64,000 nucleotides of DNA from Flavobacterium sp. 1 (GTDB taxonomy: Bacteria; Bacteroidota; Bacteroidia; Flavobacteriales; Flavobacteriaceae), in contig NZ_PGER01000001.1 in assembly GCF_002797935.1 (NCBI RefSeq), positions 1,488,001 to 1,552,000 of the forward strand, given 5' to 3'. Shown piece by piece: positions 27,599-35,859 of the stretch. Every line of letters begins with the position of its first letter. Positions within the stretch are counted from its first letter, which is position 1. Below the pieces are notes generated by a model. That model was not told the DNA's origin. It searched no databases and saw only the letters and a list, made by a program, of their open reading frames with translations. Both the position numbers and the translations under genes were made by a program.

Positions 27599-27834
27599 AT
27601 GTTAGAGAGCAGTTTTGGGTTAGTTTTCTTTATGAAAATAACCAGTAATGACAGAAAAATTAGAACCGTGTACTTTAAGATTACCGTAGACGGCATTCCA
27701 AAAGAAACATCCACCAAACGAAAATGGGACAGCACCCGCTGGGATCAGAAAACCGAAAGAGCGATCGGCAGTAAAGAAGATGCAAGATCACTTAATTTTT
27801 TTTGGATTCACTGACCCTAAAAATCAATGAATAA
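27599..27834 (+). pseudogene. Tyrosine recombinase (integrase), N-terminal remnant
   Basis: The ORF starts MLESSFGLVFFMKITSNDRK and contains RTVYFKITVDGIPKETSTKR, the arm-type DNA-binding domain of phage/integrative-element tyrosine integrases. It breaks at a T-rich run near 27795-27803, where SLNFFWIH-stop replaces the expected continuation. One frame over, DSLTLKINE continues to a TAA at 27832-27834. The catalytic domain is missing. Its position after a tRNA gene fits an integrative element that once used tRNA-Tyr as its attachment site. Confidence 0.75.
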
Positions 27835-28064
27835 CGGATTCTTGGCAGAGGAAGCAGGTTTTAGCGGTACACGCGCTTTGCCAATGCATTTTTAGCAAAA
27901 ATGGATATGCCCCTTAATTTATGGAAGAACTAAGAAAAAAGCAATCTTAATTGTATCAGCTCTTTACAAAAAACAGATTGACTTTTTCCACCAGATAAAA
28001 TTAAATCTTCGCCCAATTATAGCAATTTTAACAACAAATCATCCCTGCCCTACCCATAAACTTC

Positions 28065-28072
28065 TATTTTTG
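28065..28072 (+). promoter_or_regulatory. -7 promoter box of the H1-like gene
   Basis: TATTTTTG fits TAnnTTTG and lies 25 bases upstream of the ATG at 28098. Confidence 0.45.
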
Positions 28073-28097
28073 CAGGCTAATTTAATACGAAAATATC

Positions 28098-28274
28098 ATG
28101 AAAGATTTAGTAGCAAAAATCAATGCCGAATTCGAAACATTCAAGACAGAGTCTGAATCACTTATAGAGAAAGGTGTTAAAGCAGCCGGACCAAGAGCGC
28201 GTAAATCAACTTTAGAACTGGAAAAACTTTTAAAAGAGTTCAGAAAAGTTTCTGTTGAAGAGTCAAAAAAATAA
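28098..28274 (+). CDS. Histone H1-like protein
   Basis: This 58-residue basic protein starts MKDLVAKINAEFETFKTESE and contains VKAAGPRARKSTLELEKLLK. It is the short Hc1/histone H1-like family common in Bacteroidota, thought to bind and compact DNA. A -7 box precedes it and a clear terminator follows, so it is a single-gene unit. A broken partial copy lies 2 kb downstream (30206-30312). Confidence 0.85.
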   Translation: MKDLVAKINAEFETFKTESESLIEKGVKAAGPRARKSTLELEKLLKEFRKVSVEESKK

Positions 28275-28286
28275 GATTTCAATTTA

Positions 28287-28320
28287 TAGCCCTTTGGAAT
28301 TTTTCAAAGGGCTATTCTAT
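28287..28320 (+). terminator. Terminator of the H1-like gene
   Basis: TAGCCCTTTG (28287-28296) pairs perfectly with CAAAGGGCTA (28305-28314), followed by a T-containing stretch. Confidence 0.75.
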
Positions 28321-28400
28321 TGTTCTCTACACCCTCCTGTAAGGCTCTTCCCATAACTACTAGAAGTAAAGCGGAACTCACATAGATTGCTAATTTTTTT

Positions 28401-29423
28401 TTACTGTTTCATCAATGACGGCTTAATTTTGGAAAGATAGTGCAGTGCTTCGGTTACTGCCTGTTCCGGTTTTTTAGGATTAAATCCCAGTTCTGTTCTC
28501 GCTTTTGAAATATCAAAATTTTGTTGCAGCCCTGAAAACATTGCAATATCTTTTCTGGTTAATACAGGAGCCTTTCCATTTAGTTTGGCACTGAATTCCA
28601 TCATACCTGCAATAACAAAGAGAATGGGTTGCGGAACTGAACGCGGAACGTTCAGTTGTAATTCAGGATACAGCTTATTAGCCAATTTGGTCGTATCTGT
28701 AATGGTCATGCACTGTTCATTAGCCAAAATATATCGTTCCCCATTGCGGCCTTTTGCTGCTGCCAGATAACAACCTTCTGCTACATCTTTAACATCTATC
28801 CAATTCAAGGTAATCTTAGTATCGACGGGAATTTCTTTGTTCAAGATTAATTTCAAAATGCCATAAGAAACATTTAAAGGAAGAAATGCTTCTTTACCGA
28901 TCATTGCTGCCGGCATAACAACTACCAACTCTATTCCTAATTGTTTTGCCAATTCAAAAGCTAATTTTTCGCCATCGTTCTTAGAATTGTAATACATATC
29001 CCGTCTATCAGGATTATAACCGTAACTTTCTTTTGTAGGCAATTGAGAATAATTTAATGCCGCAATAGAACTCACATAAACAATTCTTTTAACACCGGCT
29101 TCAGCTGCAGCTTCAATCGTATTGCGAGTTCCTTGAACATTTATATCGTAAATTTCCCTTTTAGGATCCTTTGCCCAGAGTTTGAAAGCCGCTCCTACTG
29201 CATAAAAAGTTTCAACTCCCTGCAAAGCCTTTACATATGAAGCCTTGTCGGTGATATCCGCTTGTATTAGTTCGCAATCTAAGTCGGCAAAAGGCACTTT
29301 GTTTTCACTGTTTCGGACAGCCGCCCTCACAGGAATTCCTTTTTTTATAAGAAATCGAACTAAATTATTCCCTAAATGTCCATTAGCTCCAGATACCAAT
29401 GCTAAATTTTTCTGTATCATCAT
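28401..29423 (-). CDS. NAD(P)-dependent epimerase/dehydratase (extended SDR)
   Basis: The 340-residue protein has the extended-SDR cofactor motif GANGHLGNNLV (about residues 12-22) and the YxxxK active site in DMYYNSKNDGEKLAFELAKQ. The catalytic Ser region is IVYVSSIAALNYSQ, followed by VVMPAAMIG. It resembles dihydroflavonol-4-reductase/hydroxysteroid-dehydrogenase-like SDRs; the substrate cannot be read from sequence. It lies 62 bp downstream of the Crp-type regulator on the same strand. Confidence 0.85.
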   Translation of the reverse strand: MMIQKNLALVSGANGHLGNNLVRFLIKKGIPVRAAVRNSENKVPFADLDCELIQADITDKASYVKALQGVETFYAVGAAFKLWAKDPKREIYDINVQGTRNTIEAAAEAGVKRIVYVSSIAALNYSQLPTKESYGYNPDRRDMYYNSKNDGEKLAFELAKQLGIELVVVMPAAMIGKEAFLPLNVSYGILKLILNKEIPVDTKITLNWIDVKDVAEGCYLAAAKGRNGERYILANEQCMTITDTTKLANKLYPELQLNVPRSVPQPILFVIAGMMEFSAKLNGKAPVLTRKDIAMFSGLQQNFDISKARTELGFNPKKPEQAVTEALHYLSKIKPSLMKQ

Positions 29424-29485
29424 TTTTTTTATTTATTTGATGACGCAAAGTTCATTAAAGGCCATTGGTTTGCACTTGACATTTG

Positions 29486-30061
29486 TTAGTTAATCATTTT
29501 TTTTCGTATCCTACTCAGGCTTTCGGGTTTCATTCCAAGAAAGGAAGCGATTTGAGCTATCGGTACGTGGTGAAGTATATCAGGTTGTTCCGTTATGAGT
29601 TTATGATATCGTTGAGCAGCAGATAAAGCCGCCAACTCTCTTGATCGCTTCTCATTGTAGCTAATGGATTGCTGAAAGACCATAATGCTAAAATCTTTGA
29701 TTGCAGGGCTTTCGTCTGTTAAGCTGTCCAAATCATCTTTTGTAATTCTCAATAACTCACAGGCTGTTATGCATTCCACTTTTTCATTAGATTTTTGCTG
29801 GCTTATAAAATTGGAATAAGAGGTAAAAAATCCCGGCGGGCAATTAATATGCGTTGTCACTTCGTCACCCGATTCATTGTAATGGTACAAGCGCAGATAG
29901 CCTGAAACGATATAATATAAGTATTTTGGAACTTTCTCTTCCTCTTCAATCACACTGTTTTTGGGAAATGATACCGCTTCAAAATATCTTTTGCAAAGCT
30001 CTGTGTCGTTATCTGTTAATTTAATTTTAGCTGAAATAAAATATAGGAGTTTTGATATCAT
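29486..30061 (-). CDS. Crp/Fnr family transcriptional regulator
   Basis: The 191-residue protein has an N-terminal cyclic-nucleotide-binding beta-roll (about 30-120; KYLYYIVSGYLRLYHYNESG, NCPPGFFTSYSNFI). A dimerisation helix and C-terminal helix-turn-helix follow (about 165-188; VPIAQIASFLGMKPESLSRI). No Fe-S cysteine cluster is seen, so it is not Fnr-like. It is directly upstream of the SDR gene in the same direction and may regulate it. Confidence 0.88.
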   Translation of the reverse strand: MISKLLYFISAKIKLTDNDTELCKRYFEAVSFPKNSVIEEEEKVPKYLYYIVSGYLRLYHYNESGDEVTTHINCPPGFFTSYSNFISQQKSNEKVECITACELLRITKDDLDSLTDESPAIKDFSIMVFQQSISYNEKRSRELAALSAAQRYHKLITEQPDILHHVPIAQIASFLGMKPESLSRIRKKMIN

Positions 30062-30205
30062 ATTGCAATCTTTCTAAGTAATCTAGACGGCTATAAAGGT
30101 ATATATATTGAATAAACTATGCTTTGTAAAAATTACAGGCATAAACTATAAATGATCTTCAGTGCTTATGCCATAAAGATTAACAGTCAGTACTCTTTCA
30201 AAGAA

Positions 30206-30312
30206 AATAAAGCCACCACTCCAAAACCCGTAAATCGACTTTGGAATTGGAAAAACTTTTAAAAGAGCTTAGAAAAGTTTCTGTTGAAGAATCAAAAAAA
30301 TTAAGAGTTTGA
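30206..30312 (+). pseudogene. Partial duplicate of the H1-like gene
   Basis: From CGT at 30229 the frame reads RKSTLELEKLLKELRKVSVE, nearly the same as the C-terminal half of the intact H1-like protein. A one-base deletion just upstream breaks the frame and there is no ATG. The stop has shifted to TGA at 30310-30312, and the copied downstream sequence (TATAGCCCTTTGGAATTT) retains only half the original terminator. This shows a duplicated segment, not convergence. Confidence 0.75.
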
Positions 30313-30410
30313 TTTATAGCCCTTTGGAATTTCTTAAGGTTTTTTTTTCATTTTCTTCGGTCTATAAAATAAAGCTCAATCTTTAGTGTTTACATAAAAG
30401 TCCTTTTCTT

Positions 30411-30917
30411 TTATTTTTCTTTGGCAACAATCAGTTTGAGAGAATTGATATAATCGGTATCAAATTCTATAACTCTTATTTTATCGAGTTTAAAACTCAT
30501 TTCGCCATCAAATTCTCCTTCGGTTCCCATAAAATCTATTACCAGTTCTTCCTCATTCAGTTCCATGAGTTTACCGAGATAAACAGCTTTATCTGATTTT
30601 TTTGCAATCTGAAAAATCTCATATTTGTCTGCCAGAAAATTTATAATTGAAGACAAATCTTTAAGCGGAATTATTTCCTCCGCACTTGTTTTTAAACCTT
30701 TAAGCTTAATTACTCTTTCTGTAAATTCATGATCCTTGTCTTGAATAATGGACTTTACATTCTTGTTTTTTAATATTGTATAACCATCAATTATGAAGTC
30801 AACAGGATTGTTTTTTAGTAAAATCCAATCTTCCGTCCAATCAATAAGAAAACCGCTAAAGATATCTTTTTTGTCTTCAAATTCTATTGAAATTAATTGT
30901 CGTAAGTATTTTTCCAT
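30411..30917 (-). CDS. Hypothetical protein, 168 aa
   Basis: The protein starts MEKYLRQLISIEFEDKKDIF and alternates beta-strands with charged turns (GFLIDWTEDWILLKNNPVDF, VYLGKLMELNEEELVIDFMG, KLDKIRVIEFDTDYINSLKL). Two similar 'G.L.....W..L / G.L.....LVIDF' units suggest an internal duplication of an SH3-like barrel, but no family is certain. It has no signal peptide. No adjacent operon partner is obvious. Confidence 0.65.
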   Translation of the reverse strand: MEKYLRQLISIEFEDKKDIFSGFLIDWTEDWILLKNNPVDFIIDGYTILKNKNVKSIIQDKDHEFTERVIKLKGLKTSAEEIIPLKDLSSIINFLADKYEIFQIAKKSDKAVYLGKLMELNEEELVIDFMGTEGEFDGEMSFKLDKIRVIEFDTDYINSLKLIVAKEK

Positions 30918-31034
30918 TATGTTTTTTATCAGTTTTTAGTTTCACTTTGCCTCTACTATCAGTTTATATATAAATCTCAAAACGAACCTTATATTGACCA
31001 ATTATAATATAAATCTATGATTCATCTACTTTTT

Positions 31035-31367
31035 TTACCCAATTGAGTCAGTTTCCAATTCGGCAACGGGTAGTTGCCAAATTGAGAAATTAGAATATTC
31101 AATATAAAAAGAAACCATCGCTCTTATATTTCTTTCGGAAAATCCTTTTACTTCAGAGAGTTCGTTTCTTAAATCGATTGCTACCTTCGGGATAATGCCT
31201 TTTTCTCAACCTTTTTGCTGTTGCTGATAATGAATCATTCGACCAATATCCCAATAGGTTGCTAACAATTCGGCATTGGTGGCAAGATTGACTTTTAGCT
31301 GTCCTTGGCGAACTCTATTTTTTATGTTAGTTAGTAATCCTTTGTATATTTCTATTTCGTTGTTCAT
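31035..31367 (-). pseudogene. DUF1016/YhcG-type nuclease, truncated remnant
   Basis: From ATG 31367 the minus strand reads MNNEIEIYKGLLTNIKNRVR and NLATNAELLATYWDIGRMIH, the N-terminal DUF1016 domain of YhcG/PDDEXK nucleases. A TGA at 31206-31208 replaces the expected Trp of QQQxGW. The frame then continues with SEVKGFSERNIRAMVSFYIE to a TAA at 31035. The C-terminal nuclease part is absent (family length is near 340 aa), so the gene is dead. Confidence 0.8.
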
Positions 31368-31648
31368 TTTCTATACAGTTTAAAATCTTGAAATGAGTTC
31401 AAGGCAGTGTAATGATTTACTTTAGTTGTTAATTCTCCCATAATAGTGGAGAATTAAATAACACACTTTTTTGCAGCATCTCGAACCGATGTTCCCTAAT
31501 TTAAATTAATACCAGAATTTTAGCACTTAAATTATCCTTTTCTATTTCCAATGCCAAAATAGCAACAGTGATTTTTCTATATTTCACAATGGCTTGTTTT
31601 TATAAAAATATGTATTAAAACTGATTTCGTTGTCAAACGCTAAAAATT

Positions 31649-31684
31649 AAAAGCCGATTTTCACTAAGAAAATCGGCTTTTTTT
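31649..31684. terminator. Strong hairpin terminator
   Basis: AAAAGCCGATTTTC (31649-31662) pairs perfectly with GAAAATCGGCTTTT (31668-31681) and is followed by Ts on the plus strand. No obvious plus-strand gene ends here, so its source gene may be lost. Confidence 0.65.
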
Positions 31685-31829
31685 GCTAAATATAAATAAA
31701 AGAATATGATATTCGACTTTTAAAATTAAATAATTTCTCTCCGAAGTCTGCTTTTGCATTATATTTTAGAGAACCGAAAAATGGGTTTGGGCCAATCCAA
31801 TAGTACCAAAAAATAATATCCTTAAAAAT

Positions 31830-31905
31830 AAGAAAAAGTGATAGTTGAAAAGCCAAGGTTTCTATTATAAAATCGAAACCTTAACTTTTCAGCCTGATCA
31901 CTTTA
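31830..31905 (-). terminator. Terminator of the fructan operon
   Basis: Arms 31835-31862 and 31874-31904 pair through AAAGTGAT, TTGAAAAG and AAGGTTTC blocks with small bulges. T-rich sequence follows on the minus strand, just after the fructokinase stop at 31921. Confidence 0.7.
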
Positions 31906-31920
31906 TGGGATAGTGAAAAA

Positions 31921-32841
31921 CTATTTATTAATAGTGTTTTTTTTCTCAATTTTCATATAATCCCTAATTACATCTTCAGAAATCTTGGGATTCGCGCCTT
32001 CTTTTCCGGCGACTAAAGCCCCAATTGCACAAGCATAGTTCAATGACTTTTGAGGTGACTTCCCTTTTAGCAGTCTTACTATTAGTGAAGCCAAAAAAGA
32101 ATCCCCTGCACCAACTGTATCTACAACTTTAATAAAATAACCGCTGTTATAGTAAAACTTTTTATCATAGTACAAAACTGCACCAAATGCCCCTTTAGTA
32201 ACACATACTTGTTTTGTATTTGTTTTATCAGCAATGAATTTAATATTCTGCTCAAAAGAATTATAAGGGGAATCCAATTTTCTGCTTATTTCAAACAATT
32301 CTTCATCGTTAAGCTTGATAAAATCTGCTTTCATCATAAGCTCAATTAAGACGTCAGTTGTATAATAAGGAGCTCTTAAATTAGCATCAAAAACTTTATA
32401 TTTTGCTTCATCTAATAAAGCATTCAAAGTTGATCTGGATTCTTCATCTCTGCAGATTAAGCTTCCAAAAATAAAAACATCCGAATCAGAAACTTTTTTC
32501 TTAATATCTTCATTCAGTGTTATTTTATCCCATGCAGAAGGATATAAAATATCATAGGATGCATTCCCTTTTTCATTAATCATCACATTAACTACTCCAG
32601 TTTTATACTCTTCACTAGTTTGAATTATATCGGTATCAACTCCTTTTTCAGATAAAAAAGAAACAATTTCTTCCCCATCGGCATCGGAACCTACTTTACT
32701 GATAATCGCTGATTCTGCACCAAACGATTTCATTCTAAGTGCTACATTTAATGGTGCTCCGCCTATTTTCTTATGAGTTGGAAAGACATCCCAAAGCACC
32801 TCTCCGTAGGCCACCGCCTTAAGGTTTTTTTCGCTGTTCAT
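31921..32841 (-). CDS. PfkB-family fructokinase
   Basis: This kinase would phosphorylate fructose released from fructans, feeding glycolysis. The 306-residue protein has the PfkB N-terminal signature region (VAYGEVLWDVFPTHKKIGGA, with PLNVALRMKSFG) and the C-terminal signature VVDTVGAGDSFLASLIVRLL, containing the catalytic Asp. It is the last gene of the fructan locus, 24 bp after the GH32-like gene. A fructose substrate is inferred from context; the family includes other sugar kinases. Confidence 0.88.
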   Translation of the reverse strand: MNSEKNLKAVAYGEVLWDVFPTHKKIGGAPLNVALRMKSFGAESAIISKVGSDADGEEIVSFLSEKGVDTDIIQTSEEYKTGVVNVMINEKGNASYDILYPSAWDKITLNEDIKKKVSDSDVFIFGSLICRDEESRSTLNALLDEAKYKVFDANLRAPYYTTDVLIELMMKADFIKLNDEELFEISRKLDSPYNSFEQNIKFIADKTNTKQVCVTKGAFGAVLYYDKKFYYNSGYFIKVVDTVGAGDSFLASLIVRLLKGKSPQKSLNYACAIGALVAGKEGANPKISEDVIRDYMKIEKKNTINK

Positions 32842-32864
32842 TTTTCAATTATTTTGTATTAATG

Positions 32865-34436
32865 TTATTCGGGCTGTGTAACCTGAAGATTTGTAAACAC
32901 TGCATTTTGTCCTTCAGACAACAGTCCCCATTTATTTTTATCTCTGCCGTAAATACGGTTTGTTAATGCAATCTTACCGTTTATGTAAAGAACTGCTGTG
33001 CTTCCTTCTGTAATTATTTCAACATCATATTTCACATTTGCTTGAAACTGAAAAGGAATTCTTGCCGTTTCCTGAGAAGCTGAATTATACCCCGCAATTT
33101 TACTTTGAGCAATATCAAAAACAATTTTGTAATAACTTCCTGTATCATTCGTATGAAAAACAAATCCAGCTGTTCCATTTGTTTTCCCTAATGTAACTTC
33201 CGCTTTTATTTTTGCTTTTTTTCCAATAGGCTTAAATGTTATCATGGCTTTTTCTGCTGCACTTGACAAAGTATATGTTCCATTATTTGCATTTGCATTT
33301 CCTGATGTTGCATCCACTTCTGTACTGACAGTCTTTTTAGAAAACAAATCTTTTACTGACTGCAGTGCCTGAGTGCCCAAAGTTCCATCAGCATTTTGTA
33401 CTAACTGATGGGTAACCATATTCCCTGCCCAATCTTTATTCCCTGAATCATTTTCAGGCGTTTTTCTGGCATTCCAGCCAAAAACATATCTATTATTTCC
33501 GTCTGAAGCTGTTTTTCCGGCATAAAAATATTCACCGTCAATCATATCATTTTTTGGCGTCAGCCAAGGCCCGTTAATTGATGTTGCCATTCGGTAATGC
33601 GTTCCTTTATTGCCGCTCCAGTTTTCTGAAAACATCAAATACCAATAATTTCCCATTTTAAAAATATCAGCACATTCCATCATTAAATAATTTTCTTCAG
33701 GGGTTGTGGTGTAAATTGGAGCTTGAACATCCCACTTCCCAGACGCTGGGTCGGCACTTGTGAAATGCAGTAAAACCGCTTTTCTACCAGGTTCCGTCTG
33801 CGTGCTTACTAACATCGAATATTTCTTTAATTCATCGTTATAAAACACATGCGGATCTCTAAAATCAAAGTTATAATACCCAGCTGGTGCTGTTAATTTG
33901 AAAGAAGGTACTTTTGTCCAATTTTCCAAATCTGAACTAGTAGCGCACAAAACGCTTTCTCTCGCATTTGACTGCAAAAAAGCCGGAGTTCCATTGTGAC
34001 CAGTGTAATAAAAGTAATAAAGATTACCCACTTTTACAACTGACCCTGTGCCAGTGGCAAAATCAGGATCAGTAGCTTTTCCGAATGGGATCATTTGTCC
34101 TTCATAGGTAAAATGAGCCAAATCGGTACTTAAATATTTATGGATATCATGAAAACCCTTGCCCGCAGGTTTATTCTGGGCATCATGAAGGAAATAGATA
34201 TGGAATTTTCCGTTGTCAAAAAAAGGCATAATATCTCCTGTATAACCTGCGCTGTAATACGGGTCGGTTCCGCCCATCCATTGAGAGGGCGGTGCGGGGT
34301 AAATACTTGTCATTTCTGACTCACCTCCTGAGATTGAACCTCCAATATAAGTTTCTTCCTCGCTGCACGAAACTGCCGAAAAGAAAATGGAAGCCAATAC
34401 TATTATGTTTCTATATTTCATTTTTATTGTTTTCAA
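32865..34436 (-). CDS. GH32-type surface lipoprotein with DUF4975-like C-terminus
   Basis: The 523-residue protein has a lipoprotein signal (IIVLASIFFSAVSC) and a five-bladed GH32/GH43-like catalytic region. Residues resembling the GH32 triad are in PSQWMGGTDPYY (nucleophile position), DFRDPHVFYNDEL (transition-state stabiliser RDP) and MMECADIFKMG (acid/base Glu). The C-terminal beta-sandwich (from about 385) has the segment AGFVFHTNDTGSYYKIVFDI. It is probably surface exposed. The context is the SusC/SusD fructan locus, so endo-fructanase activity is inferred; the Gly in WMGG differs from the canonical WMND. Confidence 0.82.
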   Translation of the reverse strand: MKTIKMKYRNIIVLASIFFSAVSCSEEETYIGGSISGGESEMTSIYPAPPSQWMGGTDPYYSAGYTGDIMPFFDNGKFHIYFLHDAQNKPAGKGFHDIHKYLSTDLAHFTYEGQMIPFGKATDPDFATGTGSVVKVGNLYYFYYTGHNGTPAFLQSNARESVLCATSSDLENWTKVPSFKLTAPAGYYNFDFRDPHVFYNDELKKYSMLVSTQTEPGRKAVLLHFTSADPASGKWDVQAPIYTTTPEENYLMMECADIFKMGNYWYLMFSENWSGNKGTHYRMATSINGPWLTPKNDMIDGEYFYAGKTASDGNNRYVFGWNARKTPENDSGNKDWAGNMVTHQLVQNADGTLGTQALQSVKDLFSKKTVSTEVDATSGNANANNGTYTLSSAAEKAMITFKPIGKKAKIKAEVTLGKTNGTAGFVFHTNDTGSYYKIVFDIAQSKIAGYNSASQETARIPFQFQANVKYDVEIITEGSTAVLYINGKIALTNRIYGRDKNKWGLLSEGQNAVFTNLQVTQPE

Positions 34437-34442
34437 ATTAAA

Positions 34443-35840
34443 TTAATTTTCAGCTAAATAATTGATGCTGTTTTGCGTCAAAAGTCTGATATTGCCAATA
34501 AACTCATTGGCCTGACTTGGCACCCCGCTGCTATTAGCCTCGTTATACCAATCATAAGCTCCCATCGAAATCACGACTGCATTTTTATCGGTTCCTGTAT
34601 TCGGGAACTCAGCAATAGTAACTCTTCCGTTAAGAGCATTATCCCAGGCTTCACTGGCTAAGTTTGTTCCGCCAGTTTGATTTTTCCAGCCTTCTCCGTT
34701 TACGTAGCCTCCCCATTCCGGTAAAAACCACCAGGCAGTGTGATTTAATCTAAAAGTACCGCTTTGCAGTAAATTAGCTTTTCCAGATTCGTAAGTCACC
34801 AAACCTGCAAAGATTGGGTGATTCTCATGTCCTACGAATGACATTCCCCATGAATTTCCATCTACAAATCCGTTAGGAGGAAAATCTCCAAAAACATTAT
34901 TAGGTCCTTTTCCAGAAGGAACAATTCCTAAAGCATCTACATATTGTGAAGCAAATGAAGTTAACAATAGATTCCCTCCATTAGTTCTAAAGCTTTTCAG
35001 TGCTGCTGTTACCGCAGGATTGTATGCTGCAGCAGGCAAGTTAGTCGCCGAATCAAAATGCCACCAAATCACATCGATATCACTCAAATCGGCACCCTTT
35101 AAAACAGCATCAAATGATATGTATTTAGCTCCTGTGAAATTTTCAAACAGCCAGTTTGAAGCTGTAATTTCATCCATATTTGTTATTTCAGCTCTAGTTG
35201 CAGCTGTTCCTAAAAAGGCAACTACTAAACCTTTTACCGGTACACCAACATTAGCAGTATAATTAACGCTTTTTCCATTTGATGTTACCACAAAAGTTAC
35301 CGGGTTTGTAAAATTAACCGTTGCTCCTGAAGCCGGCGAAATAGAAACTCCATCCGTTAATTCGATTACGGGTTTCAGTGCTGTTAAATTAGTATTTTCG
35401 GGCAGAGTCATCGTTATCGTTTTGCTGACATCATTAATTACTGCAGCTATTCCATTAATTTTAAAACTCTTAATTGGACTCAAAACGGTTACGGTTACGG
35501 TATAATCTTTAAACAGATTACCATTTATTACCCTAAATTTTACTGGATTTGTAAAATTGGCAGGCGCTGATAAATTAAGATTTGAAGTTGCATCTGCTTC
35601 CAAAATAACTTCTGGAATTACATCTGTAATATCAGATCCGTAAGGCATCGTAACGGTAATCTTTCCTGTTTTCTGGTCGATTTCTCCTGCTGTTCCCTTT
35701 AGCTTAAAAGAAATAACATTAGAAGGTGAATTGACATCAAAACCCCCATTTTCGAAACTGTCTTCACATGCTGTTACTATGAAAAGCAATGCCAGTATCA
35801 AAGACGCCTGCATCCAGATTTTATATATAAATTTTCTCAT
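34443..35840 (-). CDS. DUF4960 surface glycan-binding protein
   Basis: The 465-residue protein has a lipoprotein-like signal (LALLFIVTAC), two immunoglobulin-like beta domains of about 75 residues each, and a C-terminal alpha/beta domain starting VVAFLGTAATRAEITNMDEI. That domain continues into SDIDVIWWHFDSATNLP, the DUF4960 pattern. Such proteins occupy the surface glycan-binding position in fructan utilisation loci such as BT1761. No catalytic motif is seen, so a binding role is inferred. It lies 19 bp from the SusD gene and 6 bp from the GH32-like gene. Confidence 0.82.
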   Translation of the reverse strand: MRKFIYKIWMQASLILALLFIVTACEDSFENGGFDVNSPSNVISFKLKGTAGEIDQKTGKITVTMPYGSDITDVIPEVILEADATSNLNLSAPANFTNPVKFRVINGNLFKDYTVTVTVLSPIKSFKINGIAAVINDVSKTITMTLPENTNLTALKPVIELTDGVSISPASGATVNFTNPVTFVVTSNGKSVNYTANVGVPVKGLVVAFLGTAATRAEITNMDEITASNWLFENFTGAKYISFDAVLKGADLSDIDVIWWHFDSATNLPAAAYNPAVTAALKSFRTNGGNLLLTSFASQYVDALGIVPSGKGPNNVFGDFPPNGFVDGNSWGMSFVGHENHPIFAGLVTYESGKANLLQSGTFRLNHTAWWFLPEWGGYVNGEGWKNQTGGTNLASEAWDNALNGRVTIAEFPNTGTDKNAVVISMGAYDWYNEANSSGVPSQANEFIGNIRLLTQNSINYLAEN

Positions 35841-35859
35841 ATTGATGTTTTTAAATGGA

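Noticed and set aside
24460..31367. Two in-frame TGA codons (25222-25224 and 31206-31208) as evidence for TGA recoding
   Set aside because: Other genes here end normally in TGA (for example DUF3822 at 1156-1158), and the second case is in a truncated gene. Independent nonsense mutations are simpler.
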